A stretch of DNA of 64,000 nt, taken from NCBI GenBank assembly GCA_006386115.1, contig VFIW01000014.1, positions 446,322 to 510,321 of the forward strand. The letters are read 5' to 3'. Every line of letters starts with the position of its first letter. The first letter of the stretch is position 1. The notes under the pieces were generated by a model. It was not told where the DNA came from and did not search any database. It saw nothing but the letters and a program-made list of their open reading frames with translations. Both the position numbers and the translations under genes were made by a program. Source of the stretch: Globisporangium splendens. Lineage: Eukaryota > Oomycota > Peronosporomycetes > Pythiales > Pythiaceae. Positions 1 to 11,199 of this stretch are shown piece by piece.

Positions 1-379
1 GATTTCAGCCAAACCCAGACGGAATGATGCACTCACCGACATGAGATGGCTTGTCTTTCCGTTTGTGTGCTGTAGCTGATGAATACACGAAGCGAACGGG
101 ACTTGGAAATGCCATTGGCATGCTGCGAATCAAAGGACTGGCGTGAGCTTGGCAGTAGATAAATTCCGGTTGCTTGTCGCTGTCATTTGTCGAGGAGCAT
201 CATTGTTGACGTGACGCTCGAGCATTCGCAGTCTTTTCCAGCAGGGTGAAATTGCATCGCATTTATTTACTCATAAAGAAGGGTGAGGGACACGGGCTTC
301 TTCGTGTCTACAAAATTAACACACAATGCTTAGTGCTCAAATAAAGACAGCAAAACCTGGGCATCACGACTTTGGCACA
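1..379. other. Intergenic, no gene seen
   Basis: I see no convincing coding sequence or RNA gene here. It is the 3' flank of the minus-strand peptide:N-glycanase gene whose stop codon is at 380. Confidence 0.5.
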
Positions 380-3300
380 CTATCCACGGAAGCACTTTAA
401 GAAATGGATCCGGCGATGGGCTTCGGCAGCGTGGCGCTGGTGTAAAAGTGCCTTCTCTTCGTCGGTACTGCATCGATTCACTGGACCAGAGGTGTAGACA
501 AAAATGGTTTCTCCATCTTGAACTTGTGGCTGAAATCCACACCACTCCATGAAGGCTGTGCATGCTTCTTGGTCCAAGGCTCCAATACTTTTCGCAAAAG
601 CCCCGTTGTTTGCACGCATTCGTTGGAATTTGTCGTCATGTGGATACTGTGAGATTTTCTCCAAACATTTTAAGGCTGCAACAAATTTGACAAGAAACAA
701 GACGTTGTCGGTCAGCGACTAGTCGTACAACAACAGTGAGTTTTGCTGGTTTGGTTCGTACCGGTAGAGACTGCAGTATCCCGCTGCGCTGCACCGTTAT
801 TCTTCAGAATCTCTTGCAATTCCTGGATTTGTTTCCTTCGCAATTTCAACAATATCCCACAGTGCGTCAGATACAACCAATACAGAAGGCAAACAAGAAC
901 AGCAAACATACTCTTTGGTTGCAGCAGATCCCGCTGCCTCGCCGACAAAAGCAATCGCGTCGACTAGATGGTCTCCAACAGAGAATGAGATTGCCCGAAT
1001 CTCGCTCGTGGTTGGAACAGGAACACGAAAGTCACCACCGCCACTGCCGCCGCACACAACCTGGCGACCAAAATTGGTTTCAAGGCGGATGCAATCCGTC
1101 CATGCGCCTTTCCGTCCGCCCAGGCTCGTAACGTATTCGTCTCGAAGCAAAACGAACTCAGCACTGGGAGTCGATGACGCATTTTTCGCAATGGAATTCC
1201 CCACTAACGGCCCCATGACAGCACTGCCGGCAGTGTCTCCTCTGTTCAGCGATTCATAAACAAACTGGATTCCATCAAAGAACTCGCCTCCCCACACTAA
1301 AACGCACACACACAAAAGCAAGGGATTAATGCCCATCAGCACAAAGAACTCGAGATGAATGTCCAATACGTACACAAAATTCTCGCAACACGATAATCAC
1401 GCTGGGACGTAGCCGCTTCAACAGCGCAGCACTTTTCACTGCACTCACCACTGGTATCAAACGCTCTCAATGGAGGAGCTGGCACATACCGCTGACTCAT
1501 GGTCTTGCAAAATGATATGAAGCTGTCAGGATCGATCAATGGAAGCACAGCAAAATGGCTCACAATCGCGGTCGCGAGAGGCAACTGCGTACTGGGAATG
1601 CTGTCTGATCCTTTCAAAGATAACTTTCCAGATATCTTTTCATCTTCCTTGGTACAGCTTTCTGGATGAAGTGTCAATGCCAAAACTTCTGCTGCGTTGA
1701 TAAACAGCTTCATCACCTCGCGTGAGCGTAGAAACCCAACGTGGGTGTACGATCCGAACGAAAGCTGCGACGAAGTGCATGTAGCTGTGACGTGCTCGTC
1801 TCCATCTCTTAGCTCACACGAGATTGCCTGTTGCGTACTTGAACTGCGAAATGACACCGTGACACGATCATTGATGTCAAGTTTCAGAATGTCTTGTGCT
1901 TTCCCGTCCTTTGCATTCGCCGAGCTCAAATCGATTCGCGTCAGAAAAGAGATTGCGCAGGTGTCATCCAAGTTGTCGAGCTTTGTTTCGACACGTTGCC
2001 CTGGAAAAAGTTGCACACCAAACGACGGCACACCTGCCTGAGGGACATGGAAAGGTTTCCGCAAAGGACAGCCGCTCGCATTACTCGCGTGGTTCTCGTT
2101 TCCAGAACTGTCGATCAATAAATGTGTACCGTCTGGAAAATCAGCATCTTGGAGCTGCAAGTACAACCGCGGATCGTATGATAGAAGAAACCACTGCAGC
2201 GTGGACGGCGTTGTCGGGCATAGCAGCGACGCTAGGCTCTCTGCTCCAAATCCCTTCTGGGTCAGCGATGCGACTGCTTGAATGGATTTGGCAGCATGCT
2301 CCGTCATGTCTCCAACAGTCTTGCAGCCGTGAAGACAGTACGGATTTGGACAACTGCTGTTTCCGCATCCCAAAAGCATGTTCTTGCAAAGCTGCTGAGA
2401 TACTTCGACGATAGACGAACCTGCTGTCGACCCGGTAGAGTTGGTTTGAGCGGAAGCCGTAGTACCGCTCTCAGCTTTGCTCTTCCCATCTTCACTGCGT
2501 TGGCTTTTCCACTCAGCTGATCCAGATACTCGTCCTTGCGTCTCTCCAGCCTTTGCACTTCGCCCACGCTCAAGCTCTTCTTGCTCGGTTTTCGCACGCG
2601 CACGCAGAATTTCAGCGCGTGGATTCGGAAGCCCGCTCAGAATGCTCTGGTTCAGTTGTGCAATAGTGGACTTCAACCACGGTTCACTCACTTCTTCTCG
2701 GCGCGACTGCATTTCTTCCCAGTCTTGAGTGTACCGTCTTGCTGTGTCAACAATTTCTTCGTGCGAAAACGAAAAAATGTACGTCAACTTCTTTCCCCAC
2801 CCGACTTCATACGTTAATGGACAGTCGAGTTGGTCTTCGCAGGAATCGCAATGCAGCCATCGCTTGAAATGCTCCGAGTACACTTCAGTCCACACATGAT
2901 CGGTGAAATCGAGAACATACCGCGCTTCGAACCCCATCGCTCGGCAGCAAAGTGTAAAGCAGTTTGCCCACTCTCCGCAACGACCAGTACGCGTTTCCAG
3001 CAATTTCACAGGATTGTTGTATCGCGGGAATCGAGTCAACGCTCCACACGACGGGCAACGGTAAACTTCAACGCGTCCAGCCTCTCCGCTAACTTCCTCA
3101 GGAGTACTGGGAGGTTCCGTGCGCACGATTGTTGTCGTTGAGTGACCACATACAGAACATTTCGGTTGGTTCATCCACGAGAAGAACTCACGCTTGAACC
3201 AGTGCAGTAGTTGCATCACAAGTTCATCTTGATAAGCTGGCATCGGGGACGGGTTCGCACGCGCACGCTCGTGCAATACCTCGACTGGAATGTGCTTCAA

Positions 3301-4658
3301 TGCTTCACTTTGCATATCTTTGCTTTCGTATCTCAACACATTTTGGTGGGTGCTTTGCAAACGACTCATCATGCTGCGTTGTCCCTGCTGATAGAAGGAC
3401 TGTAGCACCTTGTCGTCGAAACTCCGCCGACTGTTTGCTAGAGCAGTTGCAGCCTTCACGTGGTCCGCATCAAAGTCTTCGATCGTCAATAGCTGCTTGC
3501 AGTGGCGGCTGAGGAAGAGACATTCCCCGAGTTCGCTATGGTTGCGGCTTGAATCGCAAACAAAGCCTCCGAGGGGTGCGACAGTGTACCACAGATAGAT
3601 TGGCCGTGCAAACTTACTGGTAACCCCTTCATTGAGGTTTCGCGCAATCTTGATGTAGGCTGGGGACGGCGGCATTTGCTCACCAACAACTATACTGATG
3701 TCCGTTATTGCGAGCGTCCTGATCGCGTCTTCACTTTTCCGAAAGATTGACTCATAGCCCAAACGAACGATCGTTTTGCTGCCATTTCCGCTGTTGCAGT
3801 TCACATCCAAGAGCTTGTTGGCGGTTAGAGTCGACGACGGCGCATCGTGCTGCGGAACGTGGTAGTCGACGCTGAGCTGAGTCAGCGCACGATTTCCTCC
3901 TATGTAAATAGCAACCACAGTAAGTTCTCAGCACACAGGAAACAGTAACTCATGACATTGTCAATGACAACACGTGTGCCAACACTACGCACCTCGTTTC
4001 ACACATAGGTAGACATGGTCGCCAGAAGCTGAGTAGTTCAGATCAGTCGGTAGTTTTGTGAAACCCGACGGCGCTGGGACGTCGATTTCACCCGCAACCA
4101 CCACGATCGAGGAGATAAACTGGTTCGCAATCGCAGTCGACTGTTTCCAGTCCATGGGGGTCACCGGATGAGCAGCTACAACGCCCACATAGGGACAATT
4201 AAATAAGCCAACGTACACTGCTGATAGATGTACCCAGAGTTTTACGTACATGTAGTGCAGGTCTGCGCACACGCTTGGCAAATCATGCTTACAAAGTCTC
4301 CGTTCTTGGGGTTCTGGAACGCCGGCTGCACAACAGGGACATCTCCAAACGTGCTCTTCGTGCATATTTGCATCCAATCTGGGGGCAATGGGTCGCTTTG
4401 TGACGCTCCCGCGACATCGGGCGAAGATCGCAACAGGAACATACGCGGTCGACTTGCCTTACGCACCGTGAGATGGTCTGCAGACAGCAGCTCCCCCTTG
4501 GACGACAGCAGCGCCTGCTCCTCTGGAGCGACCCCAAGGAGCGAGAAAAGCTGGAAGCGGAGCAGCTCAAGCGAGATCGCGACCGAATCGTCCGCGGCGG
4601 CGTCGTTGGGTACGTCGATGTCGACGGACGCCTCGACGTAATGTCTGCCACACGCCAT
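380..4658 (-). CDS. Peptide:N-glycanase (NGLY1/PNG1-like), multidomain, six exons
   Basis: Cytosolic deglycosylation of misfolded N-glycoproteins (removes the glycan and turns Asn into Asp). Proposed exons on the minus strand: 4658-4250, 4175-3993, 3899-1449, 1296-912, 835-729 and 675-380. All junctions are GT-AG and keep phase, giving about 1276 residues. Order of domains: ubiquitin-like (about 7-78); MABP-like beta-prism repeats (about 145-300, two repeats of the type 'DLN...G...IYLC'); paired CxxC zinc ligands (about 445/448 and 479/482); transglutaminase-like core with catalytic Cys about 505 (GRCGEW), His about 532 (DHVW) and Asp about 549 (HCDSCED); LamG/concanavalin-like region; jacalin-like lectin repeat in exon 4; C-terminal PUB domain in exon 6 (binds p97/Cdc48 in known PNGases). 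In animals the PUB domain is N-terminal, so the order here is unusual. The enzyme call is strong; the accessory domain calls are by pattern only. Confidence 0.85.
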
Positions 4659-5114
4659 ACAACATACACACAGTGACGTGAGTGCGTAGTGAGTGTCTAT
4701 AGGTCTATCCTGGGTTTCCTAAAGCGGCCATGCGCTCCACGCACTCTTGCTGATTGAAGACGACGACGACCTCCATGATCCTCCTCCTTTTTGTCTGTGG
4801 AATTTCTGCACTGTGTTGATTGACAAAAGCCCACACTGAATAGCAGGAATAGATTTACACGACTCAAGATTCGATATCTGTTTCAGAAATCTTGAGTTAA
4901 ATGCTAACTTCACAAAGGACTAAGTCGCGTTTTGAGTGCAGTGTCCCAGCTTGATAAGCGACATATTATTGGGTAAAATAAATACGGAAATATTTCATCC
5001 AATGGTCAACAGAGAGAAAGATAACTATCCAGGATTGGCTAAAATTCTTCATGGCTTCGTTTTGCTTCCTCCCACATCAGGTTCAACAATACGCGTCTCC
5101 ACAAAACGACGCAC
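4659..5114. promoter_or_regulatory. Divergent intergenic region
   Basis: Lies between the start of the minus-strand PNGase gene and the plus-strand coiled-coil gene, so it must hold the promoters of both. I see no reliable core-promoter motif and no coding sequence. Confidence 0.35.
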
Positions 5115-5348
5115 ATGCAGCGCCTGACGCGCACACGGCCGCTCGGCGAGCAGCAGCCGTTGCGTCTGCACCAGCTGCGGGACCTGAGCGACGACCACAT
5201 CCACCAAAAGCATCTCCAGCAGAAGTAGCTGCCGCCGCGTCTGGTTCCCGAGCCCACAGGCGCCACTTTTAACAGCCACGGCAATGGTGCGCAAAATGGC
5301 GGAAGGCAAATCGGTTCTCGGACCATCGAAGCCGTTCTGAACGAGTGC
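5115..5348 (+). pseudogene. In-frame 5' extension of the coiled-coil gene with one TAG
   Basis: From the ATG at 5115 there are 37 sense codons (beginning MQRLTRTRPL, Gln/His/Leu rich), then TAG at 5226, then 40 more in-frame codons leading directly into the ATG at 5349. The codon content on both sides of the stop looks coding. It may be an upstream ORF, a nonsense allele of a longer N-terminus, or a sequencing error. Confidence 0.4.
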
Positions 5349-7640
5349 ATGGCGGAAAGCGCGCAGAGAACATCGAAAGACACGCGGCTGCGTGGCAAGA
5401 TCGAGGCTGCGAGAGGGGACATCCGCACGGAACGCTCCGAGCGGCTGCATGATCAGACTACGAACAGCAGCAATCAGTACGAACCGCTTGTCCCCAGCTT
5501 GGACGAGCGACAGCCACATACAGATACTACTACAACAACACAAGGTACGAGCGGCAGGACGACTCGGAGGATTGCAGCCGTTCGACGACGCATAAGCCCC
5601 GCTGCAAACGAGGGTAATGGCGGCGGTGTCGTTTTCAAGCGAAGGCAGTCGAAACTGGAGCTAGAATGGATCGAAAAGCAGTTGCAGTTCGCGCAGCGGA
5701 TCTCGGTCGTTGAGAAAGAGTGCGAGAGCTGGTGGCAACACTTTTACAGCTCCTCGGGCGTCTCGTCTGGCGCGTCGTCGCATGCAGCAGCGATGATCAC
5801 AAAGGGATTTGAAGAGTTGGGATCGGTTCGCGAGCAGGATACGCGGCAAATGAAGCAGCAACTGCAAGTGCTGCGACGCAAACTGCGCAACGCGAATGAT
5901 AAACTGGACCACATCCGCAATGGCGAGACTTTCTGCGCTGATCTGCAGGAGCTGATTGAAGATCTAGAGAACGCGATCGCCGGGTTCCGCGCGTCTCAGC
6001 GCGAACTGTACGATGCATACGCCATGGACGAGAAGCTTCTTGATAAAGAATTGAAGACATTTGTCGACAAACTGAGCGAGTGGGAGCGGGACACAAAGGC
6101 AACAACTAATGGCACAGAACGAAGCGATTCGCGATCGATGACGAGAACAATGAGCAGTAGATCTGCCCTCTCTCGGCCGAGAAGAAGGCGAGCTCTTTTG
6201 GAGCCAGAGGAAGAAAATGCTGAAGCACAAGGAGACACTGAAGAAAGTGGAACTACCAAGGAATCGGATATGACGGAGGGCGTGCGTCACCTGGACGAGT
6301 TGACCGTTCAATCTGGTGGCCGGCAAGGCGGCTGGGATCACCGAGAGCACGGCGTGTTCACGTCGCTTCTGTTAAAGTATGGTCTCGCCGACGACGTGTT
6401 GCTCAAACACCAGTCTAGTCAAGCTGATCGTCTAGATCCCGAACGATCTCGGAACCAGCAACAAGAAGAGCCTGCTTCTTCTGAGAACAAACTCGATTAC
6501 GAGACGATAGTTGCTCGCTTTCTGCGCAAATGCATCGCAAAAGTCGTCACCAAGAGCGACAATGCGGTCCGTTGTCACTTCATTTGGTATTTGGATCATG
6601 CTCGACTCGTTCAGCAGAAAAAGGATGTCATCAATGAGTGGAAGCAGAGAAAAGAGTACGAGCGCGAGCGCATTATCCACCAGGGATTAGTTGAAGACAC
6701 TGCTAATAACAGCGTAGATAGCCTCGCTGGAGCATCGCCGTCACATCGACAGCATCTACGAAATGCTCTCTTCGACTGCAACAATACAAATGACGAGCGC
6801 CGACAAGCGATCGAGGCGAAAGAGAAACGCAAAAAGGAGAAGATGCTTCAGAAATGGCGAGAGGAAAAGGAGAAAAGAGAGCAGGAGCTCCGGGAGAAGG
6901 AGCTCGCGCGAGAGAAAGAGGCAAAAGACGCCAAGGTGCTGTGTGATGTATGGTTTGACTGTGGACCGTGTATACATTATTCAAGTCTAACTGGCTGTTC
7001 GTTCTTACGCCGTGGGTCAACAGGGAAAGCAGGAGCTCTTGGATGCGAAACAAAAGGTTTTGCTGTACAAACTGCAGAAGGAGCAAGAGGAATCGCCGCT
7101 TCACATGAAATCTCGTCAACAACCGAGTCCGTCTTCCCAACCATCGCCATCTGCCTCACCTGTACGTCACTTGTGTTTCTGTATGCACTTCCGTCCATTC
7201 TAACTTTGTCGACCTTGACACTTTTGATGGCTTAGGTCTCACAAGAGGAGTTGATGGAGCGATCGAGGCAAGCGATCGCGTTTGCAAAAGCCAAACGCGA
7301 AAAGCTGCAGCAGTTGGAAGAGCAGCGGAAGAAACAGTGTGAACTCCCCAAACGCCCAACGCTCCCAGGCGCCAAGAACTCATCTCCATCATCAGCGTCA
7401 CCTACAGACGGAAGATCCCCGTCACCAAGCCCAGCACTCTTGCTTCAACCGACGAAAGCATCCCAAGCTCGTGAGCTCAGTAAGCTAGAGCTGAGAAGAA
7501 AAGAGAAAGAACGGCGGCGGCAAAATGCGCACGACGCGTACATCCCAGGCGCAGGCGCAATTCCGGACGTCAAACTCAAAAGCTTCGGCCATGTACCAAT
7601 TCAACCGCGTGCCGTCCTAGCGTGGCGACGAAATATTTAA
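5349..7640 (+). CDS. CCDC112/CCDC148-like coiled-coil protein, three exons
   Basis: Proposed exons 5349-6935, 7024-7161 and 7236-7640, with introns 6936-7023 and 7162-7235 (GT-AG, both phase 0), encode 709 residues. The protein is rich in charged helices. There is a central coiled coil (about 100-220), a segment 'RCHFIWYLDH' followed by basic helix (about 410-450) that resembles CCDC112/148 proteins, and long K/E/R helices at about 480-530 and 630-709. Such proteins are linked to centrosome/cilium biology in other eukaryotes, so a flagellar or basal-body role is an inference only. The reading frame stays protein-like upstream to an ATG at 5115 but is interrupted by TAG at 5226-5228, so I place the start at the ATG at 5349. 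It is convergent with the next gene. Confidence 0.6.
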
Positions 7641-7723
7641 CGGGACAATGGACTCTAATGGTACATGGCATTGGACTTATAAGCAGCTTCATGGATCTTC
7701 TTTCAAAGAGAAACAAAACTGAA

Positions 7724-9799
7724 TTATGTGCTTGGATTATGCATGGGGCAGCCCGAGCATTTGCACTTCTCCCCGCATGTGCATTCGCCGCCCCATGTCA
7801 TTGCGCATCCTGGTACGGACCATCCGACTGCAAGCGCTGCCGTGTGTGCCACAGTGGCCATGTATTGCTGGCAGTTGTTGTGAGGGCAGATTTTGATATC
7901 GCAAACGTGGCGTCCGTCTTCGTCTACCATGTTTGAAGTCGACTCGACGTGGTCGAGTTCACTATTTGGAACGGCAAAAGTCGTGGCGCTATCTGGGATT
8001 TCGACCATGATCAACCCACTTCGAGTCGCGGCTTGCAGTAGCGAGGATGCATCGTCGAGCATTGCGATCACAAGCACGTCCGCGAGTTCCACGTTAATCA
8101 CGACACTCTCGACGCCATCGACGTGCTTCAGCGTGTGCTCGAGCCTTTTGCCAACAAACGCGACGTCGACAAGCTCTTTCACACAGAACCGGAATCGATT
8201 CGGCAACGGCGTGACGGCGTCGAGTTGAGCGCCAAACCCGACGCCTTGGATCGCGTCGCACAGCTCATTCGGATCCATTCGACCGCGCACGACGACTTGG
8301 CGAACCTCAAACACCAGATTCGCGGTCTCGACGTGCTTCACCGTGCGAATCGCATTCACGACTGTGCGTCCGCAGTTCCCTGGACACATCATCTCATCGA
8401 CGCGCACGACCACTTCCTTTCGAGCCCACCGGATCTCGCTGTGCTCCAAGATGTACCACGGTACCTCCAGTTTCTTCAATGGCGTCAACGCCGCAGATAT
8501 ATCCACTGTTTTTTCACTTCGGAGAATCACGAGATGGGAATTTCTGGGACGTTCAAAGTGGCCAGAGGTGGAAGGCAGTGGCTGATCTGAGACGTCGTGA
8601 ACGCTTCGGATTCCATCACCCACAGAGATCAATGCTAAAATGGTGTCAATTCCAAGTCCGTGGTCTGCCGGCTCGATCTGCAGCACATACCGCTTGAGTG
8701 AGATCGTCGAGAACGGGTCAGTGTCCTCAGCAACAGGCGGCGCAGCGGCAGAATCTGAGGCTCTCCGGATGCAATGGCAGTTTAGTGCGCAATTACAATT
8801 GCCGCCAAAGCTCCTGGAGCATCCGTTTTCGAGACAACTCGCGACTTGGGTGCCGTCGCATTTATCACTCGGCAACGCACCGTCGAGGGGTTGCGAAACA
8901 TCGCTGCTCGCAAGTGCTGAGGTCGCAGTGTATGTGTCATGACTAGTGGGCTCGATAGACGATGAGCCAGTTAGAATACTGTCGCCTGATGAGTACCCGT
9001 GATCGCTGCTAGTTGGCGAGGACGGACTCTTCGTCCCTTCAGTTCTAGCTGCCGCAGGGGTACCTATTGGAGTATGAGACTTGATTTCACTTGAACCACC
9101 TCCACTCTCCTTCGCACACGTCGAGCAAAGTGTTTTGTTGGCTTTCCGTGCGAGTCGTCTGCAATTCTTCGTCGAACACACCTTTGTACCGCCATGATCG
9201 GGACAAAATCCCGACGACCCTCGCGCAGTCTGCGTACACGCGTCATGTTTGCAGCGCTTGGTACCTCCATGTGCCCGGCACTTCCCGCCTCCCTGATCGA
9301 TCTTGGTACACCCATCTTCGCTGCAACGTCGTCCACCGCCGTGGGAGGTACAAAAGCCTCCGCCGACATCTGCCTTCGCGCAGCCTTCAGTCTGACACCG
9401 CTTGCCTCCCCCATGTGCGCGACAGAGTCCTTTCCCCGCATCGACTTTACCGCAGCCAGGTACTTGGCAGCGCGCGCCGCCGCCGTGTCTGCGACAGAAG
9501 CCACCGGTTTGATACCCTTTTTCACATCCTGGATACGAACACTTCTTGCCGCCGCCGTGGCCAACGCAGAACCCGCCTCCAGCGTCCACCTTCTCGCAGC
9601 CCTGGAACGAGCAGTGTTTGCGCACGCGGCCGCGCTGCGTGCCGCCTCTCGGCGTCGCCGCTGCTCTCGACACTGCTGCTGCGCCCGCCATCGCCATGCG
9701 CGTCGCTCGCTCGCTCGCTCTCCTCGCCGCCACGACCCCCGAACGCTGCGCGCTCGACCGCCGGACCTGCTGTTTGGGATACTCGGCAATAATGAGCAA
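7724..9799 (-). CDS. Tandem Cys/His zinc-finger (WRKY19-like) protein with HMA domain and metallothionein-like tail
   Basis: Single exon, up to 691 residues; the start could also be the internal MAMAGAA (about codon 36). Residues about 60-235 hold six repeats of C-x4-C-x9/10-C-x2-H followed by Gly-Gly, plus a degenerate seventh. This type is known from plant WRKY19 homologues and is common in oomycetes. Residues about 360-640 hold three ferredoxin-like repeats of the heavy-metal-associated (HMA) type; only the middle one keeps the metal-binding CPGNC. The last about 30 residues are Cys rich (CTCGEKCKCSGC), like a metallothionein. I infer a metal-sensing or metal-buffering DNA- or protein-binding factor. 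It converges with the coiled-coil gene; the intergenic space is only 83 bp. Confidence 0.7.
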   Translation of the reverse strand: MLIIAEYPKQQVRRSSAQRSGVVAARRASERATRMAMAGAAAVSRAAATPRGGTQRGRVRKHCSFQGCEKVDAGGGFCVGHGGGKKCSYPGCEKGYQTGGFCRRHGGGARCQVPGCGKVDAGKGLCRAHGGGKRCQTEGCAKADVGGGFCTSHGGGRRCSEDGCTKIDQGGGKCRAHGGTKRCKHDACTQTARGSSGFCPDHGGTKVCSTKNCRRLARKANKTLCSTCAKESGGGSSEIKSHTPIGTPAAARTEGTKSPSSPTSSDHGYSSGDSILTGSSSIEPTSHDTYTATSALASSDVSQPLDGALPSDKCDGTQVASCLENGCSRSFGGNCNCALNCHCIRRASDSAAAPPVAEDTDPFSTISLKRYVLQIEPADHGLGIDTILALISVGDGIRSVHDVSDQPLPSTSGHFERPRNSHLVILRSEKTVDISAALTPLKKLEVPWYILEHSEIRWARKEVVVRVDEMMCPGNCGRTVVNAIRTVKHVETANLVFEVRQVVVRGRMDPNELCDAIQGVGFGAQLDAVTPLPNRFRFCVKELVDVAFVGKRLEHTLKHVDGVESVVINVELADVLVIAMLDDASSLLQAATRSGLIMVEIPDSATTFAVPNSELDHVESTSNMVDEDGRHVCDIKICPHNNCQQYMATVAHTAALAVGWSVPGCAMTWGGECTCGEKCKCSGCPMHNPST

Positions 9800-10345
9800 A
9801 GGGACAGATCGAGAAATGACAGAGTGATGGTCCCCATCATCAAAAAGTGCGCATTGTAACGGGTGCTAAGTGCGCAGCAACGTGATTGGCTACAAAACTG
9901 ACACTAGGTGGACTGATTGATTGACAAGCTTTTTCCTTGGATGCAGCCATTTCAACAATTGCGATAACGGTTGTCGAGTCGGTGGACGGTGATTAATAAA
10001 GCACTCTGTGTGCCTTTGTGGTTACAATTTGAGAGTTGCCATTCTCCTTCCTTTAACTGATTGCTTTTTGGGCCAACCAGAGTGCTGCGCAATCCGAATT
10101 ATGCGCTGTGACTCGACACTGCTTCAGTCAAATTAGCTGCCCAAGGATTCGGTGCGACTTGATTCGGTCCATGCTTAGTGCGTCTGCATCTGTGTGGTCT
10201 TAGTGTGGAGACTGGGAGCTAGATGGCAGCTCAGACAGGATCCCCATCGCGACGCTATCGCGGGTTTCTTTTGCTAGCAACATGAAACAGAGTAAATCAA
10301 GCAATCCTGGATATGACAAGCGTCACGTATTGAGTGCTCAGAAAC
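9800..10345. other. Intergenic, no gene seen
   Basis: 5' flank of the zinc-finger gene and 3' flank of the small minus-strand gene. No supported coding sequence or RNA gene. Confidence 0.4.
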
Positions 10346-10935
10346 TCAGAACCAACCTTCGTCGAGGTTCAGTCCGAAGTTCCAGTTCTCAAGCTCGCGC
10401 ATCTTGGCTTCCAGTTGCTTGTCATCCAGTTGCATCAACTCTGCAACCACAGAAATGCCACATCAGAGCGCTGCAATACTACTGGCAAACAAACACTCCG
10501 ACGCCTCAAGAATCGATACCATTGTAATCGCGGTCACTCGAGCCCTGCGCTGCTTTCTGATGCAGCAAAAAATCATATAGCGCTTCCAGTTCCTTCGTCA
10601 ACGGCACAGTCGGCGCAATCGTCTGCAGCAGCACGAATCAGACATGGGGATACTCATGCTCAGGTCCATTGCACTCGAGCACAGCCCTCGATAAAGCATA
10701 CTAAGTTCCACACAATACATGTACCTCTGGAATGTGCGCCGACTCATCCTCTTATGTTCCCACGAGCACGTTTCACACACACACATCAGCGTCCCATTGA
10801 CCACACTGCAGTTGGACAGCGCACGCTTCCGCTGCAAGCAGCGAACGTACCTCGGCGCTGCCTCGCGCTCCTCGCGGGCGATGGACTCGGCTCCACGCGG
10901 TAGCTCTCCTCCGCACTCGACTCGTTCGCCATCAT
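10346..10935 (-). CDS. Unknown 102-residue protein, four exons including a 26-nt microexon
   Basis: Proposed exons 10935-10851, 10750-10725, 10622-10520 and 10440-10346. Donors are gtacgt, gtacat and gtatcg; acceptors are aag, cag and cag; phases are 1, 0 and 1, and the frame stays open from ATG to TGA. The protein starts MMANESSAEE, has a Ser/Pro/Arg stretch, then two acidic amphipathic helices (PLTKELEALYDFLLHQK and LDDKQLEAKMREL), and ends LDEGWF. I do not recognise a family. It is divergent from the COQ10 gene, with 264 bp between the starts. The alternative reading of exon 1 gives a Cys-rich peptide but cannot be joined in phase to the last two exons. Confidence 0.5.
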
Positions 10936-11199
10936 CCTGCAGAGTGAGCAATTGCCCCTGCCAATTTTGCTTCGTGCGACCTTCCCGTCACATTCCACGA
11001 GTCTCCTACAATCTCTTTGAAGTAACACATTCTCCCTAGAATAAGCTCCAACCCCCAACATCACGCTCTGCGAAACCCCCAAATAACAGTCGTCTGCATC
11101 ACTTGCAGGTGTCATCAGCCACAAAGTCCAAAAAAGCGCATTCGTTGCGACAAACGCAGTGTCGATGTGCTTGGGCCTCTCCGTCGTCCACAAGTAAAC

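Noticed and set aside
797..1375. Stand-alone minus-strand gene of 192 codons
   Set aside because: It joins in phase with the PNGase exons through GT-AG introns at both ends, and its first residues are intronic.
9064..9843. Arg/Ala-rich minus-strand frame of 259 codons over the zinc-finger gene
   Set aside because: Out-of-frame shadow of the Cys/His repeat array.
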